A stretch of DNA of 64,000 nucleotides. Source: Methylobacterium sp. J-078 (lineage in GTDB: Bacteria; Pseudomonadota; Alphaproteobacteria; Rhizobiales; Beijerinckiaceae). The position numbers and the translations under genes were made by a program. The number at the start of each line of letters is the position of its first letter. Position 1 is the stretch's first letter. The stretch spans positions 1 to 64,000 of the forward strand of contig NZ_JAKSYI010000031.1 of the NCBI RefSeq assembly GCF_022829285.1, written 5' to 3'. The notes below the pieces were generated by a model, which was given only the letters and a program-made list of their open reading frames with translations, was not told the origin of the DNA and searched no databases. Shown one piece after another: positions 26,478 to 35,209 of the stretch.

Positions 26478-27002
26478 ATGGCCCCGTCTCCGGTCCGCTC
26501 AGCGCTCGGGCTCGCCGCCCTCCTCGCCGCCGGCACCCTCGCGGGCCCCGCCCGGGCAGCACCCGAGAAGGCTGCGATCTTCGGGGTCGAGCTGTTCGAT
26601 CCTGGCGTGGTCGGCGGCCGCAAGGCCCGGCCGGATGAGGTCCGGCGCCTCGGCCTCGTCACGGACGAGCTGCGCAAGGCGCTGGCCGACAGCGTCGAGC
26701 CCGTGGACGTCGCCCCCCAGGCGGCCGAGATCGCCAAGCAGGCGCCCCTCTACAAGTGCGACGGCTGCGCCGCCGCCATCGCCAAGACCCTCGGGGCCGA
26801 CCTCGCAGTGAGCGGCTACGTCGAGAAGGGCTCCAACCAGATCTTCAACCTCACCGTCACCATCGCGGAGGCCGCCACCGGCAAGGTCATCCGGGGCGGG
26901 CGCGTGGTGATCCGCGCCGACACCGACGACACCTGGGCGCACGCCATGCGCTGGGTGGTGAAGAACCGCCTCCTCACCGAGCCCCTGCCGAACCGGTCCT
27001 GA
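26478..27002 (+). CDS. Exported DUF2380-type protein
   Basis: A 174-residue protein with a signal peptide (LGLAALLAAGTLAGPARAAP). The mature part begins KAAIFGVELFDPG and includes a Cys pair YKCDGCAAAIAKTLGADL, then VSGYVEKGSNQIFNLTVTI. That organisation, like the TolB-N-type fold of DUF2380, suggests a periplasmic protein. It is divergent from lutA and may share its control region. Function is unknown. The ATG at 26478 opens directly on the signal peptide. Confidence 0.75.
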   Translation: MAPSPVRSALGLAALLAAGTLAGPARAAPEKAAIFGVELFDPGVVGGRKARPDEVRRLGLVTDELRKALADSVEPVDVAPQAAEIAKQAPLYKCDGCAAAIAKTLGADLAVSGYVEKGSNQIFNLTVTIAEAATGKVIRGGRVVIRADTDDTWAHAMRWVVKNRLLTEPLPNRS

Positions 27003-27188
27003 CCGGCCGGCGTTTCTCCGGGCGGGGGTTTCCCTTATCCCCGCCCATGCGCTAGGCCCGCGTTCCGGCCGACTGCCTCCGCCTCTGGCCGAACTTGCCC
27101 CGGCCGCGCCATCACGGGCGCGGCGCTTCCCGACCCGGGCGTCGTCGATGGTCTCCCCCGAGGCCCCGAGCAACCGAAACCCGCGCTG

Positions 27189-27932
27189 ATGTCCCTGCCC
27201 CGCGTGTCCCGACCCTTCGATCTGCGGTCCCTCGACGGCGACGCCTCCGCCCCGCGGCTCCTCGTGAGCGTGCGGGACGCGGATGAGGCGGCCCTCGCCG
27301 CCCGGGCCGGGACCGACCTCGTCGATGCCAAGGATCCCGATCGCGGTGCGCTGGGCGCCCTCCCCGCCGGGACCGTCCGCGCCATCGTGGCGCTCGTGGA
27401 TGGCCGGACCCTGACGAGCGCCGTGGCGGGCGAGCCGGACCGGTCGTCCCTGGTTCCTGCCATCGCCGACATGGCGGAGACCGGCGTCGACGTCGTGAAG
27501 GTGGCGGTGCGCGGCGATTGGTCCGAGGATGACCTCGCCCGGGCCGCGGCCGCCGCCTCCGGCCGCCTGATCGCTGTGCTGTTCGCGGAAGCCGGCGACG
27601 CCCCCGGCCTCGTGCCGCGCCTGCGCCGGGCCGGCTTCTTCGGCGCCATGATCGACACCGCCGGCAAGGACGGGCGCCGGCTCACCGACCATCTGCCCCG
27701 GCCGGTGCTGGCGGCCTTCACCCGCACCTGCCGCGACCACGGCCTGGTCTCGGGTCTCGCCGGCTCCCTGGCGCTCGCCGACATCGCCGAACTTGCGCCT
27801 CTCGGCCCGCACTATCTCGGGTTCCGCGGCGGCCTCTGCGTGGCCGGCGACCGCCGCCAGGGCCTCGATTCCTCCCGGGTCGCCGAGGCCGTGCGCCTGA
27901 TCCGGGCCTCGGCCCGGCGGGACGCCGCATGA
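27189..27932 (+). CDS. mfnB: (5-formylfuran-3-yl)methyl phosphate synthase family protein (MfnB-like)
   Basis: A 247-residue TIM-barrel protein of the DUF556/MfnB family. The signature LLVSVRDADEAALAARAG leads to DLVDAKDPDRGALGALP, containing the Schiff-base Lys of the family. MfnB makes the furan core of methanofuran from two triose phosphates. In methylotrophic bacteria the analogue methylofuran is the cofactor of the Fhc complex encoded at 41.6-46.1 kb. It begins a tightly coupled row of four genes; its stop overlaps the next start (ATGA). Confidence 0.85.
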   Translation: MSLPRVSRPFDLRSLDGDASAPRLLVSVRDADEAALAARAGTDLVDAKDPDRGALGALPAGTVRAIVALVDGRTLTSAVAGEPDRSSLVPAIADMAETGVDVVKVAVRGDWSEDDLARAAAAASGRLIAVLFAEAGDAPGLVPRLRRAGFFGAMIDTAGKDGRRLTDHLPRPVLAAFTRTCRDHGLVSGLAGSLALADIAELAPLGPHYLGFRGGLCVAGDRRQGLDSSRVAEAVRLIRASARRDAA

Positions 27933-28540
27933 TGCACCATCCGGTCGCCGCAACCGTGGTGAAGCTCGGCGGCAGCCTCGTCGCCGATGCGCCCCGGCTC
28001 CGGGCCTGCCTCGCGCGCCTCGCCGGGGGCGCCGAGGGCCCCTGCGTCGTCGTTCCCGGCGGCGGACCCCTCGCCGAGGCGGTGCGGACGGCCCAGGCCG
28101 CCCTCGGCTTCTCCGACGCCCTCGCCCACCGCCTCGCCCTCGACGCCATGGGCCGCATGGCCGCGATTCTGTCGGACCTGGAGCCGCGCCTCGTACCCGC
28201 CCGGGACCCGGAGGCCATCGCCGCTGTCCTGGCGTCCGGCCGGGTCTCGGTCTGGAACCCGGTCGCCCTGCGGGACGGCCATCCCGACATCCCCGAGACC
28301 TGGGACGTCACCTCCGACAGCCTCGCCCTCTGGCTCGCCGCCGCGATCGGCGCGCCGCGCTGCCTCCTGGTGAAGTCCGCCGACCGGCCGGCGGGGACGG
28401 ACTGGGCGGATCTCGCCCGGAGCGGCCTCGTCGACGCGGCCTTCCCGGCCTTCGCGGCGCGCTATGCCGGCCGCATCGAGATCCTTGGTCCCGGCGCCGC
28501 TTATCCGCCCGGCCTCGATTCTGCGCGGGCCGCCGCATGA
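27929..28540 (+). CDS. Amino-acid-kinase-fold protein, probable methylofuran-pathway kinase (MfnE-like)
   Basis: A 203-residue protein with amino-acid kinase features: TVVKLGGSLVADAPRLRA at the N-terminus, VVVPGGGPLAEAVRTAQAAL, and WDVTSDSLALWLAAAIGAP with LLVKSAD after it. Archaeal MfnE of this fold phosphorylates aminomethylfuran phosphate in methanofuran synthesis. Being overlapped by four bases with both the MfnB-like gene and the next gene argues for the same pathway. Specific activity is inferred. Confidence 0.8.
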   Translation: MMHHPVAATVVKLGGSLVADAPRLRACLARLAGGAEGPCVVVPGGGPLAEAVRTAQAALGFSDALAHRLALDAMGRMAAILSDLEPRLVPARDPEAIAAVLASGRVSVWNPVALRDGHPDIPETWDVTSDSLALWLAAAIGAPRCLLVKSADRPAGTDWADLARSGLVDAAFPAFAARYAGRIEILGPGAAYPPGLDSARAAA

Positions 28541-30144
28541 GCGCGCCCGAGCATCTGGTCTTCATCACCGGCCGCATGGCCAAGGCGCGCCTGGAGAAGG
28601 TCGCCGCCACCCTGCCGCCGGAGCGCTTCGCCTGGAGCATCGCGGATGCCGGCGTGAAGGTCGCCGCCCTGATGACGGAGGAGATCATCCGGCGCCGGGT
28701 GACGATTCCGGACGGCGCGACCCGCATCGTCCTGCCCGGGCGGTGTCGCGCCAACCCGGAGGCCCTGGCCGCGCATTTCGGCCTGCCGGTGGAGCGCGGC
28801 CCCGACGAGATCGTCGACCTGCCGGCCTATCTCGGCCTCGCCGGCCGCACGGTCGATCTCTCCCGCCACGACCTGCGCATCTTCTCCGAGATCGTCGACG
28901 CCTCGAAGATGACGCCCGACCAGATCCTGGCCAAGGGCCTCGACCTCGCCCGGCGCGGGGCGGACGTGATCGACCTCGGCGGCCTGCCGGACACCGATTT
29001 CCCGCATCTCGAGGACTGCGTGCGCCTCCTGAAGGGCGCCGGACTCAAGGTCAGCGTCGATTCCTTCTCCCTCGACGAGTTGACCCGTGGGGCCCGGGCG
29101 GGGGCCGACTACCTGCTGAGCCTCAACGAGCAGACCCTGGACTTGGCCTTCGAGACCGACGCGGTGCCGGTGCTGGTGCCGGTGCGCCCCGACGACCTGC
29201 CTTCCCTCGACCGCGCCATTGAACAGATGGAGAAGGCGGGACGCCCATACATGGCCGATCCGATCTTGGAGCCAATCCATTTCGGCTTCGTGGACTCGAT
29301 CACCCGCTACCACGAGACGCGCAAGCGCTGGCCCGGCATCGAGATGATGATGGGCACCGGCAACCTCACCGAGCTCACCGAGGCCGACAGCCTCGGCGTC
29401 ACCGCCCTGCTGGTCGGCATGTGCTCGGAACTCGCCATCCGCAACGTGCTCATCGTCCAGGTCTCGAACCACACCCGCCGGACCGTGGAGGAGCACGACG
29501 CCGCCCGCCGGGTGATGTTCGCCGCGAAAGCCGATTCGGCCCTGCCCAAGGGCTATGGTCGGAGCCTGCTGGCCCTCCACGACAAGCGGCCCTATGTGCA
29601 GACCCCGGACGAGGTCGCGGCCCAGGCGGCCGAGGTGAAGGACCCGAATTACCGCATCGCGGTGGCGCAGGACGGCATCCACCTCTTCAACCGCGACCTC
29701 CACGCGATCGGCACCGATGCGATGGCCTTCTTCTCCGACCTCCAGAGGACCGGCAACGTGGCGAGCGACGGCGCCCACGCCTTCTATCTCGGTGGCGAGC
29801 TGACCAAGGCCGAGACCGCCTGGCGTCTCGGCAAGCGCTACGTGCAGGACGAGGCTCTGGTCTGGGGGGCGGCGGCCGATGCCGAGGCGGAGGACACCAC
29901 CGCCTTCAAGAAGGCCGGGCACACGAAGCATTCCGGCCCCGCCGCCGCCGCGATCGCGGCCCGCGACGCGATACCGCCCGAGGCCGGCGCGGCGGCCCCC
30001 GAGACGACGGGCCCTGGCGAGACCCGGGCCGCCGACGCGATCTCGGAGACGCCCGCCGAGGGCGGCGGCCGCATCGTCTGCGGCAAGTTCGTCCTCGACG
30101 AACCCGCTCCGGCGGACCGGTCCGCCTCCGCAGGGAAGGCCTGA
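28537..30144 (+). CDS. Dihydropteroate-synthase-related protein of the H4MPT cluster (DUF6513 type)
   Basis: A 535-residue cytoplasmic protein. The N-terminus HLVFITGRMAKARLEKVA is family specific. The middle carries a pterin-binding TIM-barrel pattern, DVIDLGGLPDTDFPHLED and LKVSVDSFSLDEL, like dihydropteroate synthase. Then come MMMGTGNLTELTEADS and a variable Ala/Glu-rich tail. Related proteins occur in methanogens and H4MPT methylotrophs and are presumed to act in H4MPT or methanofuran synthesis; a defined reaction is not known to me. It overlaps the preceding kinase gene (ATGA). Confidence 0.85.
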   Translation: MSAPEHLVFITGRMAKARLEKVAATLPPERFAWSIADAGVKVAALMTEEIIRRRVTIPDGATRIVLPGRCRANPEALAAHFGLPVERGPDEIVDLPAYLGLAGRTVDLSRHDLRIFSEIVDASKMTPDQILAKGLDLARRGADVIDLGGLPDTDFPHLEDCVRLLKGAGLKVSVDSFSLDELTRGARAGADYLLSLNEQTLDLAFETDAVPVLVPVRPDDLPSLDRAIEQMEKAGRPYMADPILEPIHFGFVDSITRYHETRKRWPGIEMMMGTGNLTELTEADSLGVTALLVGMCSELAIRNVLIVQVSNHTRRTVEEHDAARRVMFAAKADSALPKGYGRSLLALHDKRPYVQTPDEVAAQAAEVKDPNYRIAVAQDGIHLFNRDLHAIGTDAMAFFSDLQRTGNVASDGAHAFYLGGELTKAETAWRLGKRYVQDEALVWGAAADAEAEDTTAFKKAGHTKHSGPAAAAIAARDAIPPEAGAAAPETTGPGETRAADAISETPAEGGGRIVCGKFVLDEPAPADRSASAGKA

Positions 30145-30148
30145 TCCC

Positions 30149-30745
30149 GTGCCGCTGATCCTCGAGACCGTCGTCACCACCACCGCCCGCGACGGGGCGC
30201 TACACCTCGTGCCGTTCGGGCTGATCCAGGACGGCGCGGACTGGATCCTGGCGCCGTTCCGGCCCTCCCCCACCATCCTCAACCTCGCCGACAATCCGGT
30301 CTTCGCCGCCTCCAGCCCCAGCGACGTCCGGGTGATCGCCGGCGCCGTCACGGGGCGGCGCGACTGGGCGACCCTGCCCTGCGAGCGGATCGCCGGGCGA
30401 CGCCTCGCCGAGAGCTTCGGCCATGCCGAATTCGAGGTGGCGGCGATCGAGGACGATCCCGTGCGACCCCGTTACCGGGGACGGATGGTCCACGCGGCGG
30501 CGCACATGCCTTTCATCGGCTACAACAGGGCGCAGGCGGCGGTGCTGGAGGCGGCGATCCTCTCCACCCGCCTGCACATGCTGGAGCCCGACAAGATCCT
30601 GACCGAGATGCGCTATCACGCCATCGCGATCGCTAAGACCGCCGGGCCCGCCGAGCGCGAGGCCTGGGACTGGATCGAGGACAAGGTCGCCGCGGCGCTG
30701 GGCCGCGACGACCGCATCCTCGAAGCTTCCCCCCCAGCACCGTAG
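30149..30745 (+). CDS. DUF447 family protein of the H4MPT cluster
   Basis: A 198-residue protein starting at a GTG four bases after the previous stop: PLILETVVTTTARDGALHLV, then FGHAEFEVAAIEDDPVRPRY and AHMPFIGYNRAQAAVLEAAI. These match the DUF447 family, a split-barrel flavin-binding-like fold found in archaea and H4MPT-using bacteria. The tight coupling to three upstream cofactor genes suggests a step in methylofuran or H4MPT synthesis, unproven. An in-frame extension upstream overlaps the DUF6513 gene and is rejected. Confidence 0.82.
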   Translation: MPLILETVVTTTARDGALHLVPFGLIQDGADWILAPFRPSPTILNLADNPVFAASSPSDVRVIAGAVTGRRDWATLPCERIAGRRLAESFGHAEFEVAAIEDDPVRPRYRGRMVHAAAHMPFIGYNRAQAAVLEAAILSTRLHMLEPDKILTEMRYHAIAIAKTAGPAEREAWDWIEDKVAAALGRDDRILEASPPAP

Positions 30746-30775
30746 AATGTGCATTCCCGAGGAGACGAAGACCCG

Positions 30776-31312
30776 ATGAAGTTTCTTACCCTGACGACCG
30801 TGGCGGCCTTCGCCCTGGTGTCGTTCGGCGCCCAGGCGCACGGCCCGACCCGCAAGAAGGTCGAGGAGACCGTCGAGATCAACGCGGCCCCGGACAAGGT
30901 CTGGGCCGTGATCGGCAACTTCCAGGACATGAGCTGGCTGCCCCCGGTGGAGAAGACCGAGGGCAAGGGCGGCAACGAGATCAAGGCCACCCGCACGCTG
31001 ACCCTCAAGGGCGGCGCCACGGTGGACGAGGAGCTGTACAAGTACTCCGCCGAGAAGATGAGCTACTCGTACCGGATCACCAAGGTCGACGTGAAGACCC
31101 TGCCGGTGAACGACTACTCCTCCACGATCAAGGTCGAGGATGCCGGCGGCGGCAAGTCCAAGGTCGCCTGGGACGGCGCCTTCTACCGCGGCTACATGAA
31201 CAACGATCCGCCGCCCGAGCTGAACGACGAGGCCTCCCAGAAGGCCGTGCGCGGCCTCTACCGCACGGGCCTCGACGCCCTGAAGGCCAAGATCGAGAAG
31301 AGCGGTTCTTGA
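30776..31312 (+). CDS. MxaD-like exported SRPBCC protein
   Basis: A 178-residue periplasmic protein: signal peptide FLTLTTVAAFALVSFGAQAH, then an SRPBCC (START-like) domain (ETVEINAAPDKVWAVIGNFQ, MSWLPPVEKTEGKGG, VAWDGAFYRGYMNN). It resembles MxaD, a helper of methanol dehydrogenase-cytochrome interaction in the mxa operon. There is no mxaF here, so a role with XoxF is possible. A GAGGAGACGAAG ribosome site sets the start. It overlaps the beta-propeller gene downstream by four bases. Confidence 0.82.
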   Translation: MKFLTLTTVAAFALVSFGAQAHGPTRKKVEETVEINAAPDKVWAVIGNFQDMSWLPPVEKTEGKGGNEIKATRTLTLKGGATVDEELYKYSAEKMSYSYRITKVDVKTLPVNDYSSTIKVEDAGGGKSKVAWDGAFYRGYMNNDPPPELNDEASQKAVRGLYRTGLDALKAKIEKSGS

Positions 31313-32283
31313 TCGCTCGCCACCTGAGAACGGGGACGGGCCGGCGTTTCGCCGGCCCTCTCCTCCTGGGGCTGACGCTGCTCTGCGTCCCGGTGTCGGC
31401 CCGCGCCGACGAGGCCCTCGTCACCGCGCAGGGTGCCAACACCCTGGCGATCGTCGACCTCGAGGCCGGCACGGTGGCCGCGCAGGTGCCGATCGACGGC
31501 GCGCCCGCCGGCATCGCCCTCTCGCCCGACCGCCGGACCGCGTTCGTCACCCGCCCCGAGGGCCCGGGCCTCGCCGTGGTCGACCTCGCCACCCGCACGG
31601 TCACCGGCACCCTCGCGCTGCCCGGCGGGCCGCTGGGCATCGCGGTCAACCCGAAATCCGGCGCGGTCTACGTCGCCGACTGGTACGGCAGCCGCATCTT
31701 CGTGGTCTCGCCCGATGGCACGCGCCTCGACACCGAGATCCAGGTCGGCGCCTCGCCCTCCGGCATCGCCGTGACCCCCGACGGCTCCACGATCCTGGTG
31801 GCCAACCGCGAGGGCGATTCGGTCTCGGTGGTGGATGTCGCGAGCGCGACCGAGACGCAGAAGATACCGGTCGGCCGGCACCCGTTCGGCATCACCCTCG
31901 ATGCCGAGGGCACCCGCGCCTACACCGCCAACGTGACCTCGAACGACGTTTCGGTGATCGATGTGCCCGGCCGGCACGAGATCGGCCGGGTGACCACGGG
32001 GGAGCGCCCCTACGTGGTGGCTCTGGCCGGGCCGCGCGGCTTCGTCACCGACCAGTACTCGGGCACCGTCACGGTGTTCAACCTGAAGACCCTCACCAAC
32101 GTCGCGGCGATCGAGGTCGGCGACCACCCGGAGGGCATCGCCGCCTCCCGCGACGGCCGCACCCTCACGGTGGCGAACTGGGGCTCCAACACCTTGAGCG
32201 TGATCGACGCGACGACGTTGAAGGTGACGAACGAGATCAAGGTCCCGGACGGGCCTCGCGCATTCGGGGATTTCCTCCGGTAG
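31309..32283 (+). CDS. Periplasmic YVTN beta-propeller protein, LutB paralogue
   Basis: A 324-residue protein starting at a TTG that overlaps the MxaD-like stop (TTGA), with GAGAAGAG upstream. After a signal peptide (GPLLLGLTLLCVPVSARAD) it has repeated propeller blades: EALVTAQGANTLAIVDLEAG, ILVANREGDSVSVVDVAS, AYTANVTSNDVSVIDVPG and LTVANWGSNTLSVIDATT. It is similar in design to LutB. Its partner with the MxaD-like protein and position inside the C1 gene region suggest a periplasmic methanol-oxidation role. This is inferred. Confidence 0.85.
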   Translation: MIARHLRTGTGRRFAGPLLLGLTLLCVPVSARADEALVTAQGANTLAIVDLEAGTVAAQVPIDGAPAGIALSPDRRTAFVTRPEGPGLAVVDLATRTVTGTLALPGGPLGIAVNPKSGAVYVADWYGSRIFVVSPDGTRLDTEIQVGASPSGIAVTPDGSTILVANREGDSVSVVDVASATETQKIPVGRHPFGITLDAEGTRAYTANVTSNDVSVIDVPGRHEIGRVTTGERPYVVALAGPRGFVTDQYSGTVTVFNLKTLTNVAAIEVGDHPEGIAASRDGRTLTVANWGSNTLSVIDATTLKVTNEIKVPDGPRAFGDFLR

Positions 32284-32293
32284 GACGCAGGCC

Positions 32294-32494
32294 TCAGGCC
32301 GCCGCGGGCGGCTCCGGGGCGTCGGGCTCCTCCGGCGAGTTCAGGATGTCCTCCAACTCGTCCACCAGCATGTCGATCTGGTCCTGTGTCGCCAGCACCC
32401 GCAGGGTCTGGCCGGACTCGGTGGCGATTGCCAGCTCGATGCCGCCGCCGGAGCGGGTGGCGAGGATGCGGGCGAGTTTCTGCGGCAAGCTCAT
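32294..32494 (-). CDS. Small acidic protein of unknown function
   Basis: A 66-residue protein: SLPQKLARILATRSGGGIEL, TLRVLATQDQIDMLVDELED and an acidic Pro-rich end. GAGAGG stands nine bases before the ATG. It lies 24 bases after the MfnF-like gene on the same strand and is likely its operon partner. I do not recognise the family. The helix with alternating Asp/Leu suggests a small protein-protein interaction role. Confidence 0.65.
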   Translation of the reverse strand: MSLPQKLARILATRSGGGIELAIATESGQTLRVLATQDQIDMLVDELEDILNSPEEPDAPEPPAAA

Positions 32495-32518
32495 GCGCGG
32501 GGCCTCTCTACCAAGACT

Positions 32519-33604
32519 TTAGGATGGATCGGCGGCCAAGAGCGCCACCGCGACGGCGGGGCCGCAGGTGGAGGCCCAGTCGGCCCCGTCCTCTGCGATG
32601 TGGCCCGCGAGGAGGTCCGTGAGCGCGAGGGCCGGCCGTCCGAGGCGGGCGGCCAGGCGCTCGGCGAGGAAGCGGCCGGCGCCGCACACCACCACGGGCG
32701 CGTCCTCCGGCAGCATCCGGCGGGAGAGCACCAGGGCGGCCGCATCGTGAAGCAGCCGGAGCTGCCGTTCCGCGAAATGCGCCGCCAGGGCGTGCCACTC
32801 GGCGGCGCTGCCCTCGTCGCGGTCGCGGCCGATGATGCGGGCGAGGCGGGTTTCGCTCTCGGGAATCGACTTGCCCTTGAGGTCGACGCTGTGCTGCTGG
32901 TCCGCGCCCTCCGGCAGATCGCCGAGGATGCGGTGGATGTCGGCCGCCGTGGCGAAGGTCTCGGCCATCAGCCCCGTCCGGCGGCCCCGGAACGGGGCGT
33001 GGTCGGCGAGCGCCACGAGGTGCGAGCGCACCACGCCGGTATAGACGAGCTCCCCCGTCTCCAGGCGCTCGGCGTCGCTGTAGCCGGCCGCCACCGGTGC
33101 GCCGCCCGCGATGGGGATGAGGTCGGCCGTGGTGGAACCGACATCGACGAGGAGCCCGTCGGCGACGTGGCGGCCGATCAGTGCGGCGGTGGCGTGCCAG
33201 TTCGCCGAGGCGATGTCGGCGGCGTGCGCGGCGGCCGCTTCGGGCGCGAGGAGGCCGGAGCGGCCGCCATAGATCCGCACCCGGCCGGCGAAATGCGCCG
33301 CGGCCCAGGCGGAGATCTGCCGCACGCCGTCTGTGCGGCCGGCAAAGCAGTCGGTGAGTTCCCCCGTCATGGTGACGACGTGGTCGGCCGTCCCGCGCGC
33401 CCAGTCGGGCAGCTGCGCCAGGGTCTCGTCGAGGGCGGGAAGGCCGCGCCAGAGGCGGCACGGCGCCTGGACCACGGCGGCCACGCGGCCGTCGCGGACC
33501 AGGGCCGCCTTGACATGGACCCCGCCGAGATCCCAGCCGATCACCGGCGTGTCAGGGGATGCGGCAGGGTATCCAGAGTCGGGAGATCCAGATGGCGCTG
33601 TCAC
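32519..33604 (-). CDS. H4MPT-linked C1 pathway protein, hydantoinase/oxoprolinase-like fold (MfnF-like)
   Basis: A 361-residue protein with actin-like ATPase fold motifs: VIGWDLGGVHVKAALV, DGLLVDVGSTTADLIPI, GELVYTGVVRSHLVAL and LARIIGRDRDEGSAAEW. It fits the family annotated as H4MPT-linked C1 transfer pathway protein. Its archaeal relative, MfnF, couples the furan and tyramine parts of methanofuran. Start is uncertain: GTG 33604 gives the longest frame, GTG 33544 starts right at the conserved domain. It is divergent from the HisA-like gene. Confidence 0.82.
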   Translation of the reverse strand: MTAPSGSPDSGYPAASPDTPVIGWDLGGVHVKAALVRDGRVAAVVQAPCRLWRGLPALDETLAQLPDWARGTADHVVTMTGELTDCFAGRTDGVRQISAWAAAHFAGRVRIYGGRSGLLAPEAAAAHAADIASANWHATAALIGRHVADGLLVDVGSTTADLIPIAGGAPVAAGYSDAERLETGELVYTGVVRSHLVALADHAPFRGRRTGLMAETFATAADIHRILGDLPEGADQQHSVDLKGKSIPESETRLARIIGRDRDEGSAAEWHALAAHFAERQLRLLHDAAALVLSRRMLPEDAPVVVCGAGRFLAERLAARLGRPALALTDLLAGHIAEDGADWASTCGPAVAVALLAADPS

Positions 33605-33633
33605 GGGCGGGCCTGAACGTGGGAGGAAGCTGG

Positions 33634-34317
33634 ATGGCGGACGAATTCGAGATCATCCCGGTGATCGACCTGCGCCACGGAGCCGTGGTGCGGGCCCGGG
33701 CCGGGGACCGCGCCTCCTATGCCCCGATCGTCACGCCCTTGGCAAAGGGATCGGCACCGGCGGACGTGGCCCGCGGGCTCCTGGGCGCCGTGCCGGCCCG
33801 GATTCTCTACGTGGCCGACCTCGACGCGATCATCGACGGGGCGCCGCCCGACACGGCGAGCCTCGACGCCATCGCGGCGGCCTGCCCCGGCACCAGCCTC
33901 TGGGTCGATGCGGGATTCGCCGACGCGGCCGGGCTCGAAGCCTTCCTCGCGGCCGGGCTCGGGCGGCCGGTGATCGGCAGCGAGAGCCAGGCGGATGCCG
34001 GCCTAGTGCGCGCCCTGGGGGACCGGGCGGTGTTCTCCCTCGACACGCGGGACGGCGAGCGGCTCGGACCCGCCGCGTTGCACGAAACGCCGGCCCACTG
34101 GCCGCGCGACGTCATCGTGATGACGCTGGGGCGGATCGGCGTCGGGGCCGGGCCGGACCTCGATCGCCTGGCGGCGGTGGCGTCCTCAAGCCCGGCGACG
34201 CGCCTCTACGCGGCGGGCGGGGTGCGGGGTCCGGCGGACATCGCGGCCTTGCGGCGCCATGGCGTGGCCGGCGCACTCGTGGCCTCCGCGATCCATGACG
34301 GGACGCTGCGCGGCTGA
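33634..34317 (+). CDS. HisA/HisF-like TIM-barrel protein of the H4MPT cluster
   Basis: A 227-residue barrel: IIPVIDLRHGAVVRARAGDR, LYVADLDAIIDGAPPD, VFSLDTRDGERL and LYAAGGVRGPADIAALRRHG with the typical phosphate-binding glycines. Both acid positions used by HisA-type isomerases (in IDLRHG and SLDTRD) are kept. It is not the histidine-pathway gene by context: neighbours are methylofuran and C1 genes. An Amadori-type isomerisation in cofactor synthesis is a guess. GGGAGGAAG six bases before the ATG fixes the start. Confidence 0.8.
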   Translation: MADEFEIIPVIDLRHGAVVRARAGDRASYAPIVTPLAKGSAPADVARGLLGAVPARILYVADLDAIIDGAPPDTASLDAIAAACPGTSLWVDAGFADAAGLEAFLAAGLGRPVIGSESQADAGLVRALGDRAVFSLDTRDGERLGPAALHETPAHWPRDVIVMTLGRIGVGAGPDLDRLAAVASSSPATRLYAAGGVRGPADIAALRRHGVAGALVASAIHDGTLRG

Positions 34318-34335
34318 GAGCCTGCGCAAAAAAGA

Positions 34336-34357
34336 GGGGCGGCCCGAAGGCCGCCCC
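34336..34357 (-). terminator. Intrinsic terminator for fae
   Basis: A perfect 9-bp GC stem with a four-base loop, followed on the minus strand by CTCTTTTTTG. This is the clearest rho-independent terminator in the window and ends the fae transcript about 100 bases beyond its stop. Confidence 0.9.
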
Positions 34358-34453
34358 GTATCGAGTTCATCGTCCGAGGAAGATGGAAGCCAGTCGCTGG
34401 AGCAGGCCCCGCGGTGCGGGCGGAGGCGCGCTCTGCCCAGGACTGTCCCCGAT

Positions 34454-34966
34454 CTAAGCGTTCGACGCGAAGGGGTGCGAGGCGGAGTTGCGCTGCTCGG
34501 TGACGACAGCGGCGGTGGGCTCGCCCTTGACGGCGCGCTCGATGGAGAGCTTCACGGCGTCGTAGTTGTACTTCTGGATCTTGGCGTCGTCGGCCGCTTC
34601 CCAGTGGATGAACACGCCGACCAGGATGAACAGGTCGTCGGCCTCGTCGGCGGGGATCGTGCCCTCGGCCACGCAATCCTGCACGGCCTTGGCGACACCG
34701 TGCTGGGCAGGGCCGAACATCTGGACGGCCTGACGGGCGTCGTTGATGGTGACCTTGTTGAACATCAGGGTGTTCGGCTTGCAGGGCAGGTTCGGCGCGA
34801 TGACCGCGAGCAGGCTGGTGAAGCCGTGCTTGTTGTTCACGAGGCCGTTGCAGAACGCGGCTTCGGCCGGCGAACCGCGCGGTCCGATGATGAGATCGAT
34901 GTGGGCGACCTCGTTGCCATCGCCGACGAGCGCTTCGCCGACCAGAACCTTGTTGATCTTCGCCAT
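34454..34966 (-). CDS. fae: Formaldehyde-activating enzyme
   Basis: A 170-residue cytoplasmic enzyme, the standard Fae length. It joins formaldehyde to H4MPT to give methylene-H4MPT, protecting the cell from formaldehyde made by methanol dehydrogenase. Signature regions: [20 protein letters not shown] with the active-site His, [35 protein letters not shown] and [22 protein letters not shown] 34966 has GGGAGAAA upstream; the extension further upstream is not Fae-like. The 243-base gap before it suggests its own promoter, and a strong terminator follows. Confidence 0.97.
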   Translation of the reverse strand: MAKINKVLVGEALVGDGNEVAHIDLIIGPRGSPAEAAFCNGLVNNKHGFTSLLAVIAPNLPCKPNTLMFNKVTINDARQAVQMFGPAQHGVAKAVQDCVAEGTIPADEADDLFILVGVFIHWEAADDAKIQKYNYDAVKLSIERAVKGEPTAAVVTEQRNSASHPFASNA

Positions 34967-35209
34967 GTGGGGTTTCTCCCAGAGTCTTGAAAAGACGTGA
35001 CCGCCCCCGAGCTTCAGGTGCGGCCGGCAGCTATCCTTGTTCACGGCGTCCAGTCCATCGAGGGACCGGACCGGTTAGCCCGGATCGCGGCGCGGACCCT
35101 ACTCTGGGGCCTTGCCCGGAACAACCCTGTGCGTGACCTGGAGTTTGGCAATTTATTCATCGCCGGCCGGAACCTCCGTTTGAGGCCGTGAAATCATCGC
35201 CGGCTCGAT

